From Williamsia limnetica (GTDB lineage: Bacteria; Actinomycetota; Actinomycetes; Mycobacteriales; Mycobacteriaceae), in contig NZ_QJSP01000016.1 in NCBI RefSeq assembly GCF_003217475.1, positions 60,698 to 124,697 of the forward strand: a stretch of 64,000 nt of DNA, written 5' to 3'. Under the pieces are notes generated by a model. It was not told the origin of the DNA and ran no database searches. It saw only the letters and a list, made by a program, of their open reading frames with translations. Made by a program: the position numbers and the translations under genes. Positions 1 to 9,132 of the stretch are shown one piece after another (the first letter of the stretch is position 1; every line of letters starts with the position of its first letter).

Positions 1-1
1 G

Positions 2-355
2 GAGACGCCGGCCGCGCCGACAACGCCCGCGTCACCGCCCAGAAAAGAACGCGCTGTGTCGCCGCCGACAGCCGCGACCAAAAGCGAGCCAGCCACTGGA
101 GCAGCAGCACCCGCAACCACCAAGCCGGAAAAGGTTGCGCCGAGCACGATCTATTTCGACAAAGAGTCCGATGACTGGCTAGAGCAAGCGTGCATTATCG
201 GTCGCCAAGGCCGCCCGAAGATCGACACGCGAAGCGGATTCGTACGGCTCGCGGTACGACTTCTAGCCGAAACCATGTCTCCGGAAGAAGCAGTGGCCCA
301 CCTGCGTGCCCATGCTGACAGCAACACCAACCGAACCGGCCGTCCACGCCTCTAA
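2..355 (+). CDS. 5'-partial small protein, possibly a ribbon-helix-helix partition or regulatory protein
   Basis: The reading frame is open from base 2, so the gene enters from the left edge. A GTG at 56 is only an internal candidate start. The visible 118 residues begin with an Ala/Pro/Thr-rich linker. A compact domain follows (from STIYFDKESDDW to about AVAHLRAH), with a strand-like segment and two predicted helices. That layout would suit a ribbon-helix-helix DNA-binding fold of the plasmid-partition or CopG kind, but no family motif is certain. Three AACGTT palindromes lie directly over and after the stop codon, and a DUF2637 plasmid-type gene is next. The plasmid-backbone role is inferred from this context. 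Confidence 0.5.
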   Translation, partial: ETPAAPTTPASPPRKERAVSPPTAATKSEPATGAAAPATTKPEKVAPSTIYFDKESDDWLEQACIIGRQGRPKIDTRSGFVRLAVRLLAETMSPEEAVAHLRAHADSNTNRTGRPRL

Positions 356-375
356 CGTTTCAACGTTCTAACGTT
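354..375. repeat. Three AACGTT palindromic hexamers at an 8-bp period
   Basis: AACGTT starts at 354, 362 and 370, separated by TC and CT, so the period is exactly 8 bp. Each hexamer is its own reverse complement. The array lies between a possible ribbon-helix-helix gene and the DUF2637 gene. Ribbon-helix-helix partition proteins often bind short tandem repeats of this size, so this could be an operator or centromere-like site. That role is inferred from the pattern and position only. Confidence 0.4.
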
Positions 376-450
376 ACAACTACCGCTCGACATAAGTCGG
401 TCCTGGCGGTGTTTGCCCACCAACCAGGACCTCGACCACAGACAGGACCT

Positions 451-1242
451 GTGACCGTGACTACTGACTCTAAACGCCCGCCCATCGAACGGATCGCTGT
501 TGCAACAGCCATTGCCGTCACAGTTGTTCTGGCCTTGGGCAGCTTCGCACTGAGCTTCTCGGCGCTGTGGGACATCGCTACAGAGATCTGGCCCCAGCGT
601 GAACTCTCCTGGATCGCGCCTGTGCTGATCGACGGAACGATCCTGCAGGCCACCATCTCGCTCGTTGCGGCAGCCAGCGATCCGACTCCGGCCCGGCGCC
701 GGTTCTTCTGGCTCTTGCTCGCCGTGGCCGCCGTCATTAGTATCAGCGGCAACGCATTACACGCCTATGTCACCGGGACCGGGTCACTCTCACCGGTCGC
801 GGCGGTCATCGGTGGGACGATCCCGCCGGCCTTTCTTTTGCTCTCAACCCACGGCCTAATTTTGCTCATCCGTCCGAGCGCCCGTCCGACACCGGAACCG
901 TTCGCACACGAGCTATCGAGCGATGTTCTGGCGGCAGAGATCGATGACCAGGACCTAGTCGACGTCGAGAGCAGCGAGGCGCAGCCAGTCGAGGAACGAC
1001 CCGTAGGGGAGTACCTCGAACCGGCACGTCACCTACGAGAGCAAACGAACTCCACTACCGAGACCCCGACGATCGCCCGCATCCTGTGGCTCGCAGAAAG
1101 TCGCCCCGCGCTGTCCAAGCGGGCCATTGGGGCCCAGGTGAACGTGCACCACAACACGGTGGCCCGGCTCCTCGATGCGTGGGCCGCCTACGCCCCGGTC
1201 TACTGGGAAACCGAACGGATCGACGAGCTGGCCCCCGCCTAA
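451..1242 (+). CDS. DUF2637 membrane protein with C-terminal helix-turn-helix-like segment
   Basis: The protein has 263 residues from GTG 451; an in-frame GTG at 409 would add 14 residues. The N-terminal half holds four hydrophobic helices (around residues 13-35, 50-72, 80-103 and 110-135) typical of DUF2637, a family common on actinomycete plasmids and conjugative elements, sometimes near SpdB-type spread proteins. The acidic middle is low complexity. The last ~45 residues (from about TIARILWLAES) look like a small helix-turn-helix. The biochemical role is unknown. The context suggests plasmid maintenance or transfer. Confidence 0.7.
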   Translation: MTVTTDSKRPPIERIAVATAIAVTVVLALGSFALSFSALWDIATEIWPQRELSWIAPVLIDGTILQATISLVAAASDPTPARRRFFWLLLAVAAVISISGNALHAYVTGTGSLSPVAAVIGGTIPPAFLLLSTHGLILLIRPSARPTPEPFAHELSSDVLAAEIDDQDLVDVESSEAQPVEERPVGEYLEPARHLREQTNSTTETPTIARILWLAESRPALSKRAIGAQVNVHHNTVARLLDAWAAYAPVYWETERIDELAPA

Positions 1243-1571
1243 GGCGGCCGCCGGTCAGGAACTCGAATTTGGCTCGCAGGAAGCCAAAACTGGCTCTCCA
1301 GAAAGCATTTAGCGTTAGCGCTGCTCACCTCACAAGTAACCAGGCCCGCCCAAATTCCAGAACTCATACGAATCCAGGCCAACTGGCGCCCCGGCTGCAC
1401 TCGCTCGATACGAACACCGAAGGCCCGCGTCTCCAACGACACCGGACTCCGGCCGGCGGTCAAGAACGCCCAGCTAAGAGTCGGCAACAGGTGGACCTCC
1501 ACCTGTCGTGGGGGGTCGAAAATATGCAGAGTGGGGGAGTGCTGCCAAAAGTCGAACATAGTTTCGATATA
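1243..1571. other. Intergenic stretch without a supported gene
   Basis: Short open frames exist on both strands, but none has a credible start, ribosome-binding site or recognisable motif. The stretch lies between the end of the DUF2637 gene and a truncated TetR gene on the other strand. Confidence 0.5.
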
Positions 1572-1814
1572 CTAGCTTGGTGCGGGCCGGTGGGACAGGA
1601 ATGTCCGGGTGGTGCCGTCGAAGTGCCGGTAGAACGTCGTTCGAGCCACCCGCGACATTCGGGAGACCGCCCCGACCGTGACTGCATCAACCCCGCCGGC
1701 ACTCAACAGGGCAGATGCCGCATCAACTAACCGATTGCGTGAACGAACTAATCGTGGGTCTTTGTCATCGATTACGTCCTTGGGCTGGGGTCCCGAGTCG
1801 CGCCTGGCCGCCAT
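1572..1814 (-). pseudogene. TetR-family regulator, only the N-terminal DNA-binding domain left
   Basis: From ATG 1814 (complement) the frame encodes about 80 residues, including a clear TetR helix-turn-helix ending in VARTTFYRHFDG. It then breaks off into an unrelated tail and a stop, so the ligand-binding domain is missing. The sequence resembles the intact TetR at 44883-45560, which has VARTTLYRHF at the same place, so the two may be paralogues. A truncated repressor is probably non-functional as a sensor. Confidence 0.6.
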
Positions 1815-2269
1815 CACCGCACCCACAGTCCCATCCCCGAGACTGCCCGGGCGTCGGCGATCTCCGTTGTCACGAAGTGCTGCTGATAGTAGCGAAAGTC
1901 GAGTCGACCCGGGCAGGCCACTCGTGAAACTCACCTGCACCACACTCCGAGGCGATAGGACAGCTCGGGGCTGCGCCGCCCGCTGGGGGCGTCCTCCGGC
2001 GGCGACGTGCCTCGTAGAACACAATTGTGTGCGGGCGACCGGGCTGCGGCGGGGGCTGCCTGAAGGGCTTGTCCGGGCGTACGGCGTGAACCGCCGACGC
2101 AGCTAAGGTGCACGCGCACAAGTGAATCCGGGTTTCCGATCGCGGTGACGACATCTCGGGTAGGAGGGGAGCGGGCACAGGTCATAGGCGGGTGTAATGC
2201 GTCGGGCTGCGCCGCGTTGCGCAGTCGCAGCGCCCCTAGCCTATGGACGTTAGCTGGGCGAGAGTGTTG
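1815..2269. other. Intergenic stretch, nothing supported
   Basis: This 455-bp GC-rich stretch lies between the TetR remnant and the 3' end of the P450 gene. The open frames here lack codon structure or motifs on either strand. It probably contains the decayed upstream region of the TetR remnant. Confidence 0.45.
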
Positions 2270-3487
2270 TCATTGAGTGGCCACTGGGAGCGAGATCAGA
2301 CCACGGAACGAGAGACCCGGTCGCCATTTAGCCTCTCCTGTTGCGGCGAGCTCAGGGAACCGATCCAGTAGTCGCGGGAACAGCTCAGCGCCTTCCATGC
2401 GGGCGAGCGCGGCGCCGAGGCAGAAATGGATGCCGGCGCCGAAGGACAGCGGCCGCGAAACAATCCGGGTGATATCGAGGGCGTCGGGGCGTGTGACGTG
2501 GTCAGGGTCGCGGTTGGCTGCACCGAGCAAGGTGACTACGACCTGTCCCGGCTCAAGGTCGACCCCGGCGATTTGTGTCGGTTCCAGCACGGTACGTCCG
2601 TTCGTCTGAATCGGGGCGTCATATCGCAAGAGCTCTTCGATAGCGTTGGCGGACAACGCAGGTTGCCGGCGTAGGAGGTCGGCTTGACAAGGGTTGGCTA
2701 GGAGCGCGGCTAGCCCGTTGCCGATGAGATTGGTGGTGGTCTCGAAACCGGCGGCGAATAGCAAGATCGCGGTACCGACGCATTCGTCGTCGTCGAGTCT
2801 GTCCTCGCCGTGTGCTGCGGCGAGTCTGCTGAGTAGATCGTCGGCCGGGTGAATTCGTTTGGCTGCGAGTAGCGTTCCAAGGTATGCGGCCAGATAGTCC
2901 TCGGCGCGGGCCGCTCGCCGAACAGCTTGTGCATCGGACATCGGCTCCAAAGGTGCTACCAAGTCGCGGACAAAGTGGGCGGCTAGCTCTCGTCCTTCGG
3001 CGGGCAGGCCAAGTAGATCGCCGATGACGGTCACGGGAAGCGGCAGTGCGAGATCGGTCATCACATCGACGGTGGGTTTGTCGGCCATCTCATCAAGTAG
3101 GTGCTCGATGGTCGCGACGATACGAGTGCGCAAGAACTCGACGTGGCGGGTCGTGAAGACGTCGGTGATCAACCGGCGAAGCCGGGTGTGATCAGGTGGG
3201 TTGCGGAAAAGCATGGTGCGTCGGAAGCGGTGCATGGCTTCGCGCTGTAGCTCGACGGGCACCTCAGTAAGTCCAAACCCCAGTGACTCGTCGGCCTTGC
3301 CCAACTTGCGGTCGCGCAACGCGCTGTCGCAGTCGCGGTGGCGGCTGAGCACCACCACCCCTGAACTCGTCTGTAACACCGGATGGGAGGTGCGCAGTCG
3401 TCGGTAAGACTCGTACGGACCAGCGCTGCCATGGTCAGTAAGAAGTGCCGCCCTGAGCAGGTCAGTGCCGTTCGCGTCGGTACTCAT
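2270..3487 (-). CDS. Cytochrome P450, class I bacterial type
   Basis: This 405-residue soluble P450 is a haem monooxygenase that would need ferredoxin and ferredoxin reductase. It shows the I-helix oxygen-binding motif AGFETT, the K-helix ExxR in EELLR, and the haem loop FGAGIHFCLGAALARME with the cysteine ligand. Length is normal for bacterial P450s. Its start codon overlaps the stop of the upstream hotdog thioesterase by 4 bp, so the two are translationally coupled. The substrate cannot be read from the sequence. It is not CYP153-like, unlike the second P450 at 6387. Control by the divergent TetR at 4200 is inferred. Confidence 0.9.
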   Translation of the reverse strand: MSTDANGTDLLRAALLTDHGSAGPYESYRRLRTSHPVLQTSSGVVVLSRHRDCDSALRDRKLGKADESLGFGLTEVPVELQREAMHRFRRTMLFRNPPDHTRLRRLITDVFTTRHVEFLRTRIVATIEHLLDEMADKPTVDVMTDLALPLPVTVIGDLLGLPAEGRELAAHFVRDLVAPLEPMSDAQAVRRAARAEDYLAAYLGTLLAAKRIHPADDLLSRLAAAHGEDRLDDDECVGTAILLFAAGFETTTNLIGNGLAALLANPCQADLLRRQPALSANAIEELLRYDAPIQTNGRTVLEPTQIAGVDLEPGQVVVTLLGAANRDPDHVTRPDALDITRIVSRPLSFGAGIHFCLGAALARMEGAELFPRLLDRFPELAATGEAKWRPGLSFRGLISLPVATQ

Positions 3488-4023
3488 GTCTGCTCAAGTG
3501 CACGCGCGAAGTGTTCGAGGGTCACCGTCATGAACAACGCTGATGCCGTGGCGATCTCGCGGCCGCCTGGCTCGGACAGGTGCGCATTGACATGGAGTCG
3601 GCGGCCATCGCGACGGTCGAGGTTCGCAACGACTCTGTAAGCAGTTCCCAGTCGCACGGGCGCAAGGTACTCGACCTGCAGCCGGCGGGTAACGGCCAAC
3701 TCGCCGACGATGAAAAGTGTAAATCCAAACAGATCATCAAAGACGGTGGCCACTGCACCGCCGTGGGCTATACCGGGCGCTCCCACGTGGCGTTCGTCGA
3801 AGGTGAGCGCCGCTATCACGCGGTCGCCGTCGCGGTGTACCTCGAGGTGGTGTCCGTGAGGATTGTCAGGCCCGCAACCAAGGCAGCCAGGGGAGTGTGG
3901 AGGTAGCTGCGTACCGTCGGGCAGCTCGGCCACCATTCCGGCCGCCCACCCGGCCAGCACGGGATCGATATTACCGGCCGACAAGTCTGGCGCACCTGCT
4001 ATCCCGCTTGGGTCCTCTGTCAC
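3484..4023 (-). CDS. PaaI-family hotdog thioesterase
   Basis: The protein has 179 residues. A GCGPDNPHG segment is followed by the hotdog active-site helix region HVGAPGIAHGGAVATVFDDLFG, typical of PaaI-like acyl-CoA thioesterases. The GTG start at 4023 has AGGAG a few bases upstream. An internal ATG would shorten it by 29 residues. It is first in a two-gene operon with the P450. The protein at 42655-43176 is a close paralogue (same GCGPDNP and HGGAVA blocks). The enzyme probably hydrolyses an acyl-CoA or aryl-CoA linked to the P450 pathway; the substrate is unknown. Confidence 0.85.
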   Translation of the reverse strand: MTEDPSGIAGAPDLSAGNIDPVLAGWAAGMVAELPDGTQLPPHSPGCLGCGPDNPHGHHLEVHRDGDRVIAALTFDERHVGAPGIAHGGAVATVFDDLFGFTLFIVGELAVTRRLQVEYLAPVRLGTAYRVVANLDRRDGRRLHVNAHLSEPGGREIATASALFMTVTLEHFARALEQT

Positions 4024-4199
4024 ACCGCTCCTATCAGGGGAGTTCGCCGCTACAACTGCACTACAAAAGAAACAGAGCTGTCAACAGTGCAGTCATATCT
4101 GCCTGAAATGTCAAGGTCGCCTGATTGGCTTGCACCTGTGCTGAACATTGCATTGTGGTCAGCCATGTACAAAACCGGTCATGTGGCTACAGTGTCGCC

Positions 4200-4850
4200 A
4201 TGGGGAGCGAGACAATGCGCATGTCGTTCCGACGGCACATGCGCGAGCAAGTGCTCTCGGCAGCTCACGTTCTGACCGTGGAAAAGGGGTGGGATCGGGT
4301 GCGCGTGGCTGAAATAGCTACGCGGGTTGGGGTCTCTCGGCCAACGTTGTACAAAGAGTTTGGGGACAAGCAGGGGTTGGGCGACGCCCTCATTGTGCGT
4401 GAAGGAGAGCGGTTCCTGGCGGGGATTCGTCGAGTTCTCGATGAACACCGCGGCGATGCCGCAGAGGCCATTGTTTGTTCTGTGCGATTCACGCTGGAAG
4501 AGGCCACTGACAGCCCTCTGCTCAAAGCGGTCCTTACATCCAATCCTGCCGACGTCAGAGACGAAAACGCACGCGGAACAGGGATCTTGCCACTGCTGAC
4601 GTCCTCGACCACTTTGCTGCAGATCGCCTCACACGAACTGGTGTGCTGGTTCGCCGAGCACTTCCCACAACTAGACGGAGACGATGTCGCTGACGGAGTC
4701 GACGCGCTCGTCCGGCTGACCGTGAGCCACCTTGTCTTGCCTGCTGGCGACCGCCAAAATACAGGACGACAGATCTCACGAGTTGCGCTGCGCTATCTGG
4801 GACTCGATGAACCTCCTTGCGCCACGCTGACATTAGATCGCGACCATTGA
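4200..4850 (+). CDS. TetR-family transcriptional regulator
   Basis: The protein has 216 residues from ATG 4200; the frame is open further upstream but without a good start. The N-terminal helix-turn-helix reads VRVAEIATRVGVSRPTLYKEFGDK, a standard TetR recognition helix. The remaining ~150 residues are the effector and dimerisation domain. It is transcribed divergently from the thioesterase-P450 operon across a ~175-bp intergenic region (4024-4199), so it is the likely repressor of that operon and of itself. The ligand is unknown. Confidence 0.85.
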   Translation: MGSETMRMSFRRHMREQVLSAAHVLTVEKGWDRVRVAEIATRVGVSRPTLYKEFGDKQGLGDALIVREGERFLAGIRRVLDEHRGDAAEAIVCSVRFTLEEATDSPLLKAVLTSNPADVRDENARGTGILPLLTSSTTLLQIASHELVCWFAEHFPQLDGDDVADGVDALVRLTVSHLVLPAGDRQNTGRQISRVALRYLGLDEPPCATLTLDRDH

Positions 4851-4940
4851 CACCCCCAGTCTGCGAGGGTGCGTGCACCACCATCCTTGGTTTGACATTG
4901 AAGCGACACCGCAGCGAATCACGATGGGTGTGGGGATTGC

Positions 4941-5951
4941 TCACGGACGTGAGTGCAAAAACTCGCTCGGAGAGCGGCCGGTCCACCGCTTGAAGGCGTG
5001 CGAGAAGCTGGTCAGATCGCTGTATCCGAGCTCGGAGGCGATCTGGCTTGCCGACATCGATCGGGTGAGCAACATCAGCATCGCGTTCTCACGTAGACAC
5101 GACTCGCGCAGCTCACGAAAGGTCGTCCCTTCCGCAGACAGGCGCCGCTTGAGTGTGCTTGTCGATACCGCCAGCTCGTCTGCGACCCACTGGCTATGTG
5201 GCTGCCCGGGATCTTTCTCCAACAGCTTCCTGACCTTCTCTGAGAACGATAGATCTCCGCTTCTCTGCTCAAGAGTCCGCTTCAGCTCCGCGACAGCGCG
5301 CCGGTAGGCGAGGGGATCGGAGAACCGGCACACCTCGTCGAGCGTGTCAGCGGGAACGAACAGGTAGGACATCGGAGCATCAAAGAGAAGGCGCCCGGCG
5401 GCGGCTAAGTCGTTTTGAAGCGTCGCCAGGGCAGTTGGCGCTGACCAATTCAGGTGGAGTGTGACCGTCGGGGCGCCACCAACGAGCATGTCGAGCAGAC
5501 GCAACAACGTTGCGCCACTGTACGTAACAGTAAGGCAGTCCAGGGCCCGGTCGCCGGTGTGTGCGGTGAGCCCGACCGTGAGGCCGTGGTCACCGGGATG
5601 CAGCTGCGGGCGAAAGGCTGTCGAGATCACCGGCAGGTAGGTGAGTAATTCCACGACCTCAGTGATCGAGCCCGCACTGACCAGCGGAACACTCAGGGCT
5701 CCAAAGGACGTTAGACGGGCCTGTTCGGCGAACGCAAAACCCAGCAGAGTTGCCTTTTCGATGTCGAGCTCGGGATACACCTGCCGAAACCACTGCAGTG
5801 ATGCCGGGATATCTCGCTCGAGCAGCGTCGCCTCGTCAGCTCCGTCGCGAGTCATGATCGCGCGAAGCCGCGCGATGGCATCCGGGTCGAGCGCCTGGCT
5901 CTCGAGCATCTGCGCGAACACCAGCGGGGGTACTGACGAATCCCTGTTCAT
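4941..5951 (-). CDS. AraC-family regulator of the adjacent CYP153 operon
   Basis: The protein has 336 residues from ATG 5951, which has AGGA at good spacing; a GTG at 5975 is the alternative. The N-terminal ~200 residues are the arabinose-binding-like sensor domain seen in VirS/OruR-type regulators. The C-terminus carries the double helix-turn-helix (VADELAVSTSTLKRRLSAEG and ASELGYSDLTSFSHAFKRWTGRSPSEF). It is divergent from the ferredoxin-CYP153-reductase operon, with 118 bp between starts. AraC regulators in this position are known activators of CYP153 operons in related genera, so alkane-responsive activation is a reasonable inference. Confidence 0.85.
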   Translation of the reverse strand: MNRDSSVPPLVFAQMLESQALDPDAIARLRAIMTRDGADEATLLERDIPASLQWFRQVYPELDIEKATLLGFAFAEQARLTSFGALSVPLVSAGSITEVVELLTYLPVISTAFRPQLHPGDHGLTVGLTAHTGDRALDCLTVTYSGATLLRLLDMLVGGAPTVTLHLNWSAPTALATLQNDLAAAGRLLFDAPMSYLFVPADTLDEVCRFSDPLAYRRAVAELKRTLEQRSGDLSFSEKVRKLLEKDPGQPHSQWVADELAVSTSTLKRRLSAEGTTFRELRESCLRENAMLMLLTRSMSASQIASELGYSDLTSFSHAFKRWTGRSPSEFLHSRP

Positions 5952-5974
5952 GTGGTGGTCCTGACCCGAATTCA

Positions 5975-5989
5975 CAAGTTAATGACTTG
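5975..5989. promoter_or_regulatory. Inverted repeat in the AraC/ferredoxin divergent promoter region
   Basis: CAAGT and ACTTG flank a 5-nt centre (TAATG), just upstream of the AraC start and about 80 bp upstream of the ferredoxin start. It is a possible operator for the AraC regulator. AraC proteins usually bind direct repeats, so the assignment is weak. Confidence 0.3.
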
Positions 5990-6069
5990 AGTAAACATAG
6001 CCGTAGCGCTTGTGCTCCACGACACTTTGAAGCAGCCCCACATCAAGGACAACGTAACAGGAGTTGGCT

Positions 6070-6390
6070 ATGGCAATTGTCACCTTTGTTTCCTACGACG
6101 GCGAAGAGCACCAAGTGCCGGTCGAAGCAGGCCAGTCATTGATGCAGATCGCGACCAACAACGCGGTGCCCGGCATCGACGGCGACTGCGGAGGCGAGGC
6201 CGCGTGCGGTACCTGCCATGTGATGGTTGATCCGCAGTGGTCCGAGCAAGTCGGTCGCTCTGGCCCAGGTGAGGAGGAGATGCTCGCGATGCACCCCGAG
6301 CGTCAACCGACCTCGCGGCTGTCCTGCCAGATGACGGCAACCGAGCTGTGGGACGGGTTGATCGTCGAACTCCCCGAGTACCAGCTGTGA
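6070..6390 (+). CDS. 2Fe-2S ferredoxin, adrenodoxin type
   Basis: The protein has 106 residues from ATG 6070, with ACAGGAG directly upstream; a TTG at 6064 is less likely. The cluster ligands are visible as C-GGEAA-C-GT-C and a fourth Cys in RLSCQM, the spacing of vertebrate-type/putidaredoxin-like ferredoxins. It should carry electrons from the reductase at 7796 to the CYP153 that follows. The stop overlaps the likely GTG start of the P450, so the three redox components are coupled in one operon. Confidence 0.93.
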   Translation: MAIVTFVSYDGEEHQVPVEAGQSLMQIATNNAVPGIDGDCGGEAACGTCHVMVDPQWSEQVGRSGPGEEEMLAMHPERQPTSRLSCQMTATELWDGLIVELPEYQL

Positions 6391-7799
6391 CGAGAGAACG
6401 GACAGTCATCGTGAAGGTTTCTGAGGCAATCACCGAACGAGTCCAGTCGGCCATCCCGGTGGATCTGCAGATACAGGGCGCGCACCTGTACGACAAGACC
6501 CGACGGTGGGTGACCAGAACGGACGGGGAGAAGATCTTCGTCGAGCGGCCCATTCCGCCGGTCGAGGACGTCGAACTCGCCGACATCGACCTCAGTAACC
6601 CTTTCCTCTACCGGCAGGGACGCTGGCAGTCCTATTACGAACGCTTGCGCAACGAAGCGCCGGTGCACTACCTGCCTGATAGTGCGTTCGGGCCGTTCTG
6701 GTCCATCACCCGCCATGCCGACATAGTCGCGGTCGACAAGAACCATGAGGTCTTCTCCGCCGAACCACTGATCGTGATCGGGACCCCGCCTCGTTTTCTG
6801 GACATCACGATGTTCATCGCGATGGATCCGCCACGCCACGACCGGCAGCGGGCCGCTGTGCAAGGTGTGGTCGCGCCCAAGAATCTTCGGGAAATGGAAG
6901 GACTGATTCGATCGCGCGTCCAGGAGGTCCTCGATGACCTTCCCGTGAACGAGCCGTTCGACTGGGTACAAAGGGTCTCGATCGAGTTGACCGCTAGAAT
7001 GCTTGCGACTCTCCTGGACTTTCCGTACGAGCAGCGTCGCAAGCTCGTCGAGTGGTCAGATCTCGCGACGTCGATGGAACAGACCAACGGCGGTCCGTCC
7101 GACCTTGACGAGATTTTCGTGGGAATGCGCGAGATGGCGCGAGGTCTCAGCGAGCACTGGCACGACAAGGCTGCCCGGACCGCTGCCGGAGAAGAACCCG
7201 GGTTCGATCTGATCACTATGCTGCAAAGCAACGACAACACCAAGGATTTGATCAGCCGACCGATGGAGTTCGTGGGCAACCTCTTGTTGCTGATCGTCGG
7301 AGGTAACGACACGACTCGGAACTCGATGAGCGGCGGTGTGCTCGCGTTGAACCGATTCCCGGATCAATTCGAGAAGCTCAAAGCAAACCCCGACCTTATC
7401 CCCAATATGACCTCGGAGGTCATCCGGTGGCAGACACCGCTGGCCTACATGCGTCGGATCGCCACACGCGACACCGTGCTGAACGGGCAGTTCATCCGCA
7501 AGGGCGACAAAGTGGTCATGTGGTACGCCTCGGGCAACCGCGATGACCGCGTGTTCGATCGCCCAGATGATTTCATCATCGACCGAGCCAACGTCCGCAA
7601 CCACATCTCCTTCGGCTTCGGGGTCCACCGTTGTATGGGCAACAGGCTGGCAGAACTGCAACTGCGGATCCTCTGGGAGGAACTGCTCCCTCGCTTCGAG
7701 AACATCGAAGTCATCGGAGAACCCGAATACGTGCAATCCAACTTCGTCCGAGGCATCAGCAAGATGATGGTCCGCCTCACCCCGAAATCGAGAACATGA
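6387..7799 (+). CDS. CYP153-type cytochrome P450 alkane hydroxylase
   Basis: A 470-residue P450 is read from GTG 6387, which overlaps the ferredoxin stop; GTG 6411 is an alternative. It has the I-helix GGNDTTRNSMSGG, ExxR in EVIRW, and the haem loop FGFGVHRCMGNRLAELQ. These blocks, together with flanking AraC, ferredoxin and reductase genes, are characteristic of CYP153, which hydroxylates medium-chain n-alkanes and cycloalkanes at the terminal position. Its stop overlaps the reductase start (ATGA). The family assignment is from recognised motifs; the chain-length range is not visible. Confidence 0.9.
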   Translation: MTRERTVIVKVSEAITERVQSAIPVDLQIQGAHLYDKTRRWVTRTDGEKIFVERPIPPVEDVELADIDLSNPFLYRQGRWQSYYERLRNEAPVHYLPDSAFGPFWSITRHADIVAVDKNHEVFSAEPLIVIGTPPRFLDITMFIAMDPPRHDRQRAAVQGVVAPKNLREMEGLIRSRVQEVLDDLPVNEPFDWVQRVSIELTARMLATLLDFPYEQRRKLVEWSDLATSMEQTNGGPSDLDEIFVGMREMARGLSEHWHDKAARTAAGEEPGFDLITMLQSNDNTKDLISRPMEFVGNLLLLIVGGNDTTRNSMSGGVLALNRFPDQFEKLKANPDLIPNMTSEVIRWQTPLAYMRRIATRDTVLNGQFIRKGDKVVMWYASGNRDDRVFDRPDDFIIDRANVRNHISFGFGVHRCMGNRLAELQLRILWEELLPRFENIEVIGEPEYVQSNFVRGISKMMVRLTPKSRT

Positions 7800-8998
7800 C
7801 AATGCAGCGAACCATTATCGTCGGGGCTAGCCACGCCGGCGCCCAGCTCGCGGCCAGCCTGCGCCAGGAAAAGTGGAGCGACGAGATCGTCCTCATTGGA
7901 GACGAGTCGGCCCTGCCCTACCATCGCCCTCCGCTGTCGAAGGCCTACCTCGCGGACCGCAGCACCCTCGCCGACCTCGCGATCCGCAGCCCAGACTTCT
8001 ACGCCAAGCAGCGCATCCATCTCCTCAATGCAACAGTAGAGAAGGTTGACCGCGCGGCTGGTCATGTGATCCTACACAACGGCGACGCCCTGCCCTACGA
8101 CAAGCTCGCGCTGTGCACCGGTGCCCGCCCTCGACGACTTCTCACCCCGGGAGCCGACCTGGCCGGGGTCTACTACCTACGCACTGCGGCCGACGTCGCC
8201 AGGATCCGGGTGGCCGCCAGCCCCGGTTGTCACGCCGTGATCGTCGGGGGTGGCTACATCGGTCTCGAGACGGCGGCCTCGTTGCGAGCGCTGGGTCTGG
8301 AGGTCACCGTGCTCGAAGCGACCGGCCGCGTCCTCGAGCGTGTCACCGCGCCCGAGGTGTCGGCGTTCTTCGACCGGATCCATCGGGAGAAAGGCGTCAA
8401 CATCAGAACGGACGCGCTGGTGGAGGCCCTGTCCGGCGTCGGCAGGGTCCGGGAGGTGGCCCTGGCCGATGGTGAATCAATTCCTGCCGACCTTGTCATC
8501 GTCGGCATCGGTATTGAGCCGAACACCGATTTGGCCGCCGCCGCAGGTCTGGCCGTGGACAACGGCATCGTTATCGATGACCAAGCACGCACTAGCGCCC
8601 CCGATATCGTGGCCGCCGGTGACTGCGCCATTCACAACATGGCCCGATACGGCCGCCGCATACGCCTAGAGTCCGTGCCGAGCGCGGGCGAGCAGGCCAA
8701 AGTAGCCGCTGCCACAATTTGCGGCAAACAGAGAAAAATTGCCGCGCTTCCATGGTTCTGGTCGGATCAATACCACCACAAACTCCAGATTGCCGGTCTT
8801 AATTCGGGGTATGACGAAACCGTCCTGCGCGGCGATCCGACCCGTGACGGCGACTTCACCTGCTTCTACCTGCGCGCCGGCGAACTCCTCGCCGCCGACT
8901 GCATCAACCGCCCGCGGGACTTCATGTTCAGCAAACGGGCCATCGCCCAGAAACTCCCCACCGACCGAACCAAACTGAGCTCACCAATAGCGGTATGA
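7796..8998 (+). CDS. FAD-dependent ferredoxin reductase of the CYP153 system
   Basis: The protein has 400 residues from ATG 7796, overlapping the P450 stop by 4 bp; upstream in-frame codons belong to the P450 gene. It has the FAD-binding glycine motif IIVGASHAGAQLA, the NAD(P)H Rossmann motif VIVGGGYIGLETAASL, and a second FAD block near DIVAAGDCA. This is the putidaredoxin-reductase/rhodocoxin-reductase class. It would pass electrons from NAD(P)H to the ferredoxin at 6070. Confidence 0.92.
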   Translation: MTMQRTIIVGASHAGAQLAASLRQEKWSDEIVLIGDESALPYHRPPLSKAYLADRSTLADLAIRSPDFYAKQRIHLLNATVEKVDRAAGHVILHNGDALPYDKLALCTGARPRRLLTPGADLAGVYYLRTAADVARIRVAASPGCHAVIVGGGYIGLETAASLRALGLEVTVLEATGRVLERVTAPEVSAFFDRIHREKGVNIRTDALVEALSGVGRVREVALADGESIPADLVIVGIGIEPNTDLAAAAGLAVDNGIVIDDQARTSAPDIVAAGDCAIHNMARYGRRIRLESVPSAGEQAKVAAATICGKQRKIAALPWFWSDQYHHKLQIAGLNSGYDETVLRGDPTRDGDFTCFYLRAGELLAADCINRPRDFMFSKRAIAQKLPTDRTKLSSPIAV

Positions 8999-9132
8999 CC
9001 CTGTACTCGCTGATTCGCGAGCACGATGAGAAGGTAATAACGGCGAGCATCAACGAAACCTTCAGCGCCGTACGCCGTCAAATGCCTGCCAGCCCAACCA
9101 AACCCTGATCGACTGAGCCGTGAGGAGTACGG

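Noticed and set aside
386..402. ACATAAG sequence resembling an inverted dif right arm
   Set aside because: Only six bases agree and there is no second arm.
7056..7802. Long minus-strand frame opposite the CYP153 gene (248 codons)
   Set aside because: The plus strand carries unmistakable P450 motifs. The antisense frame is a high-GC shadow without motifs.
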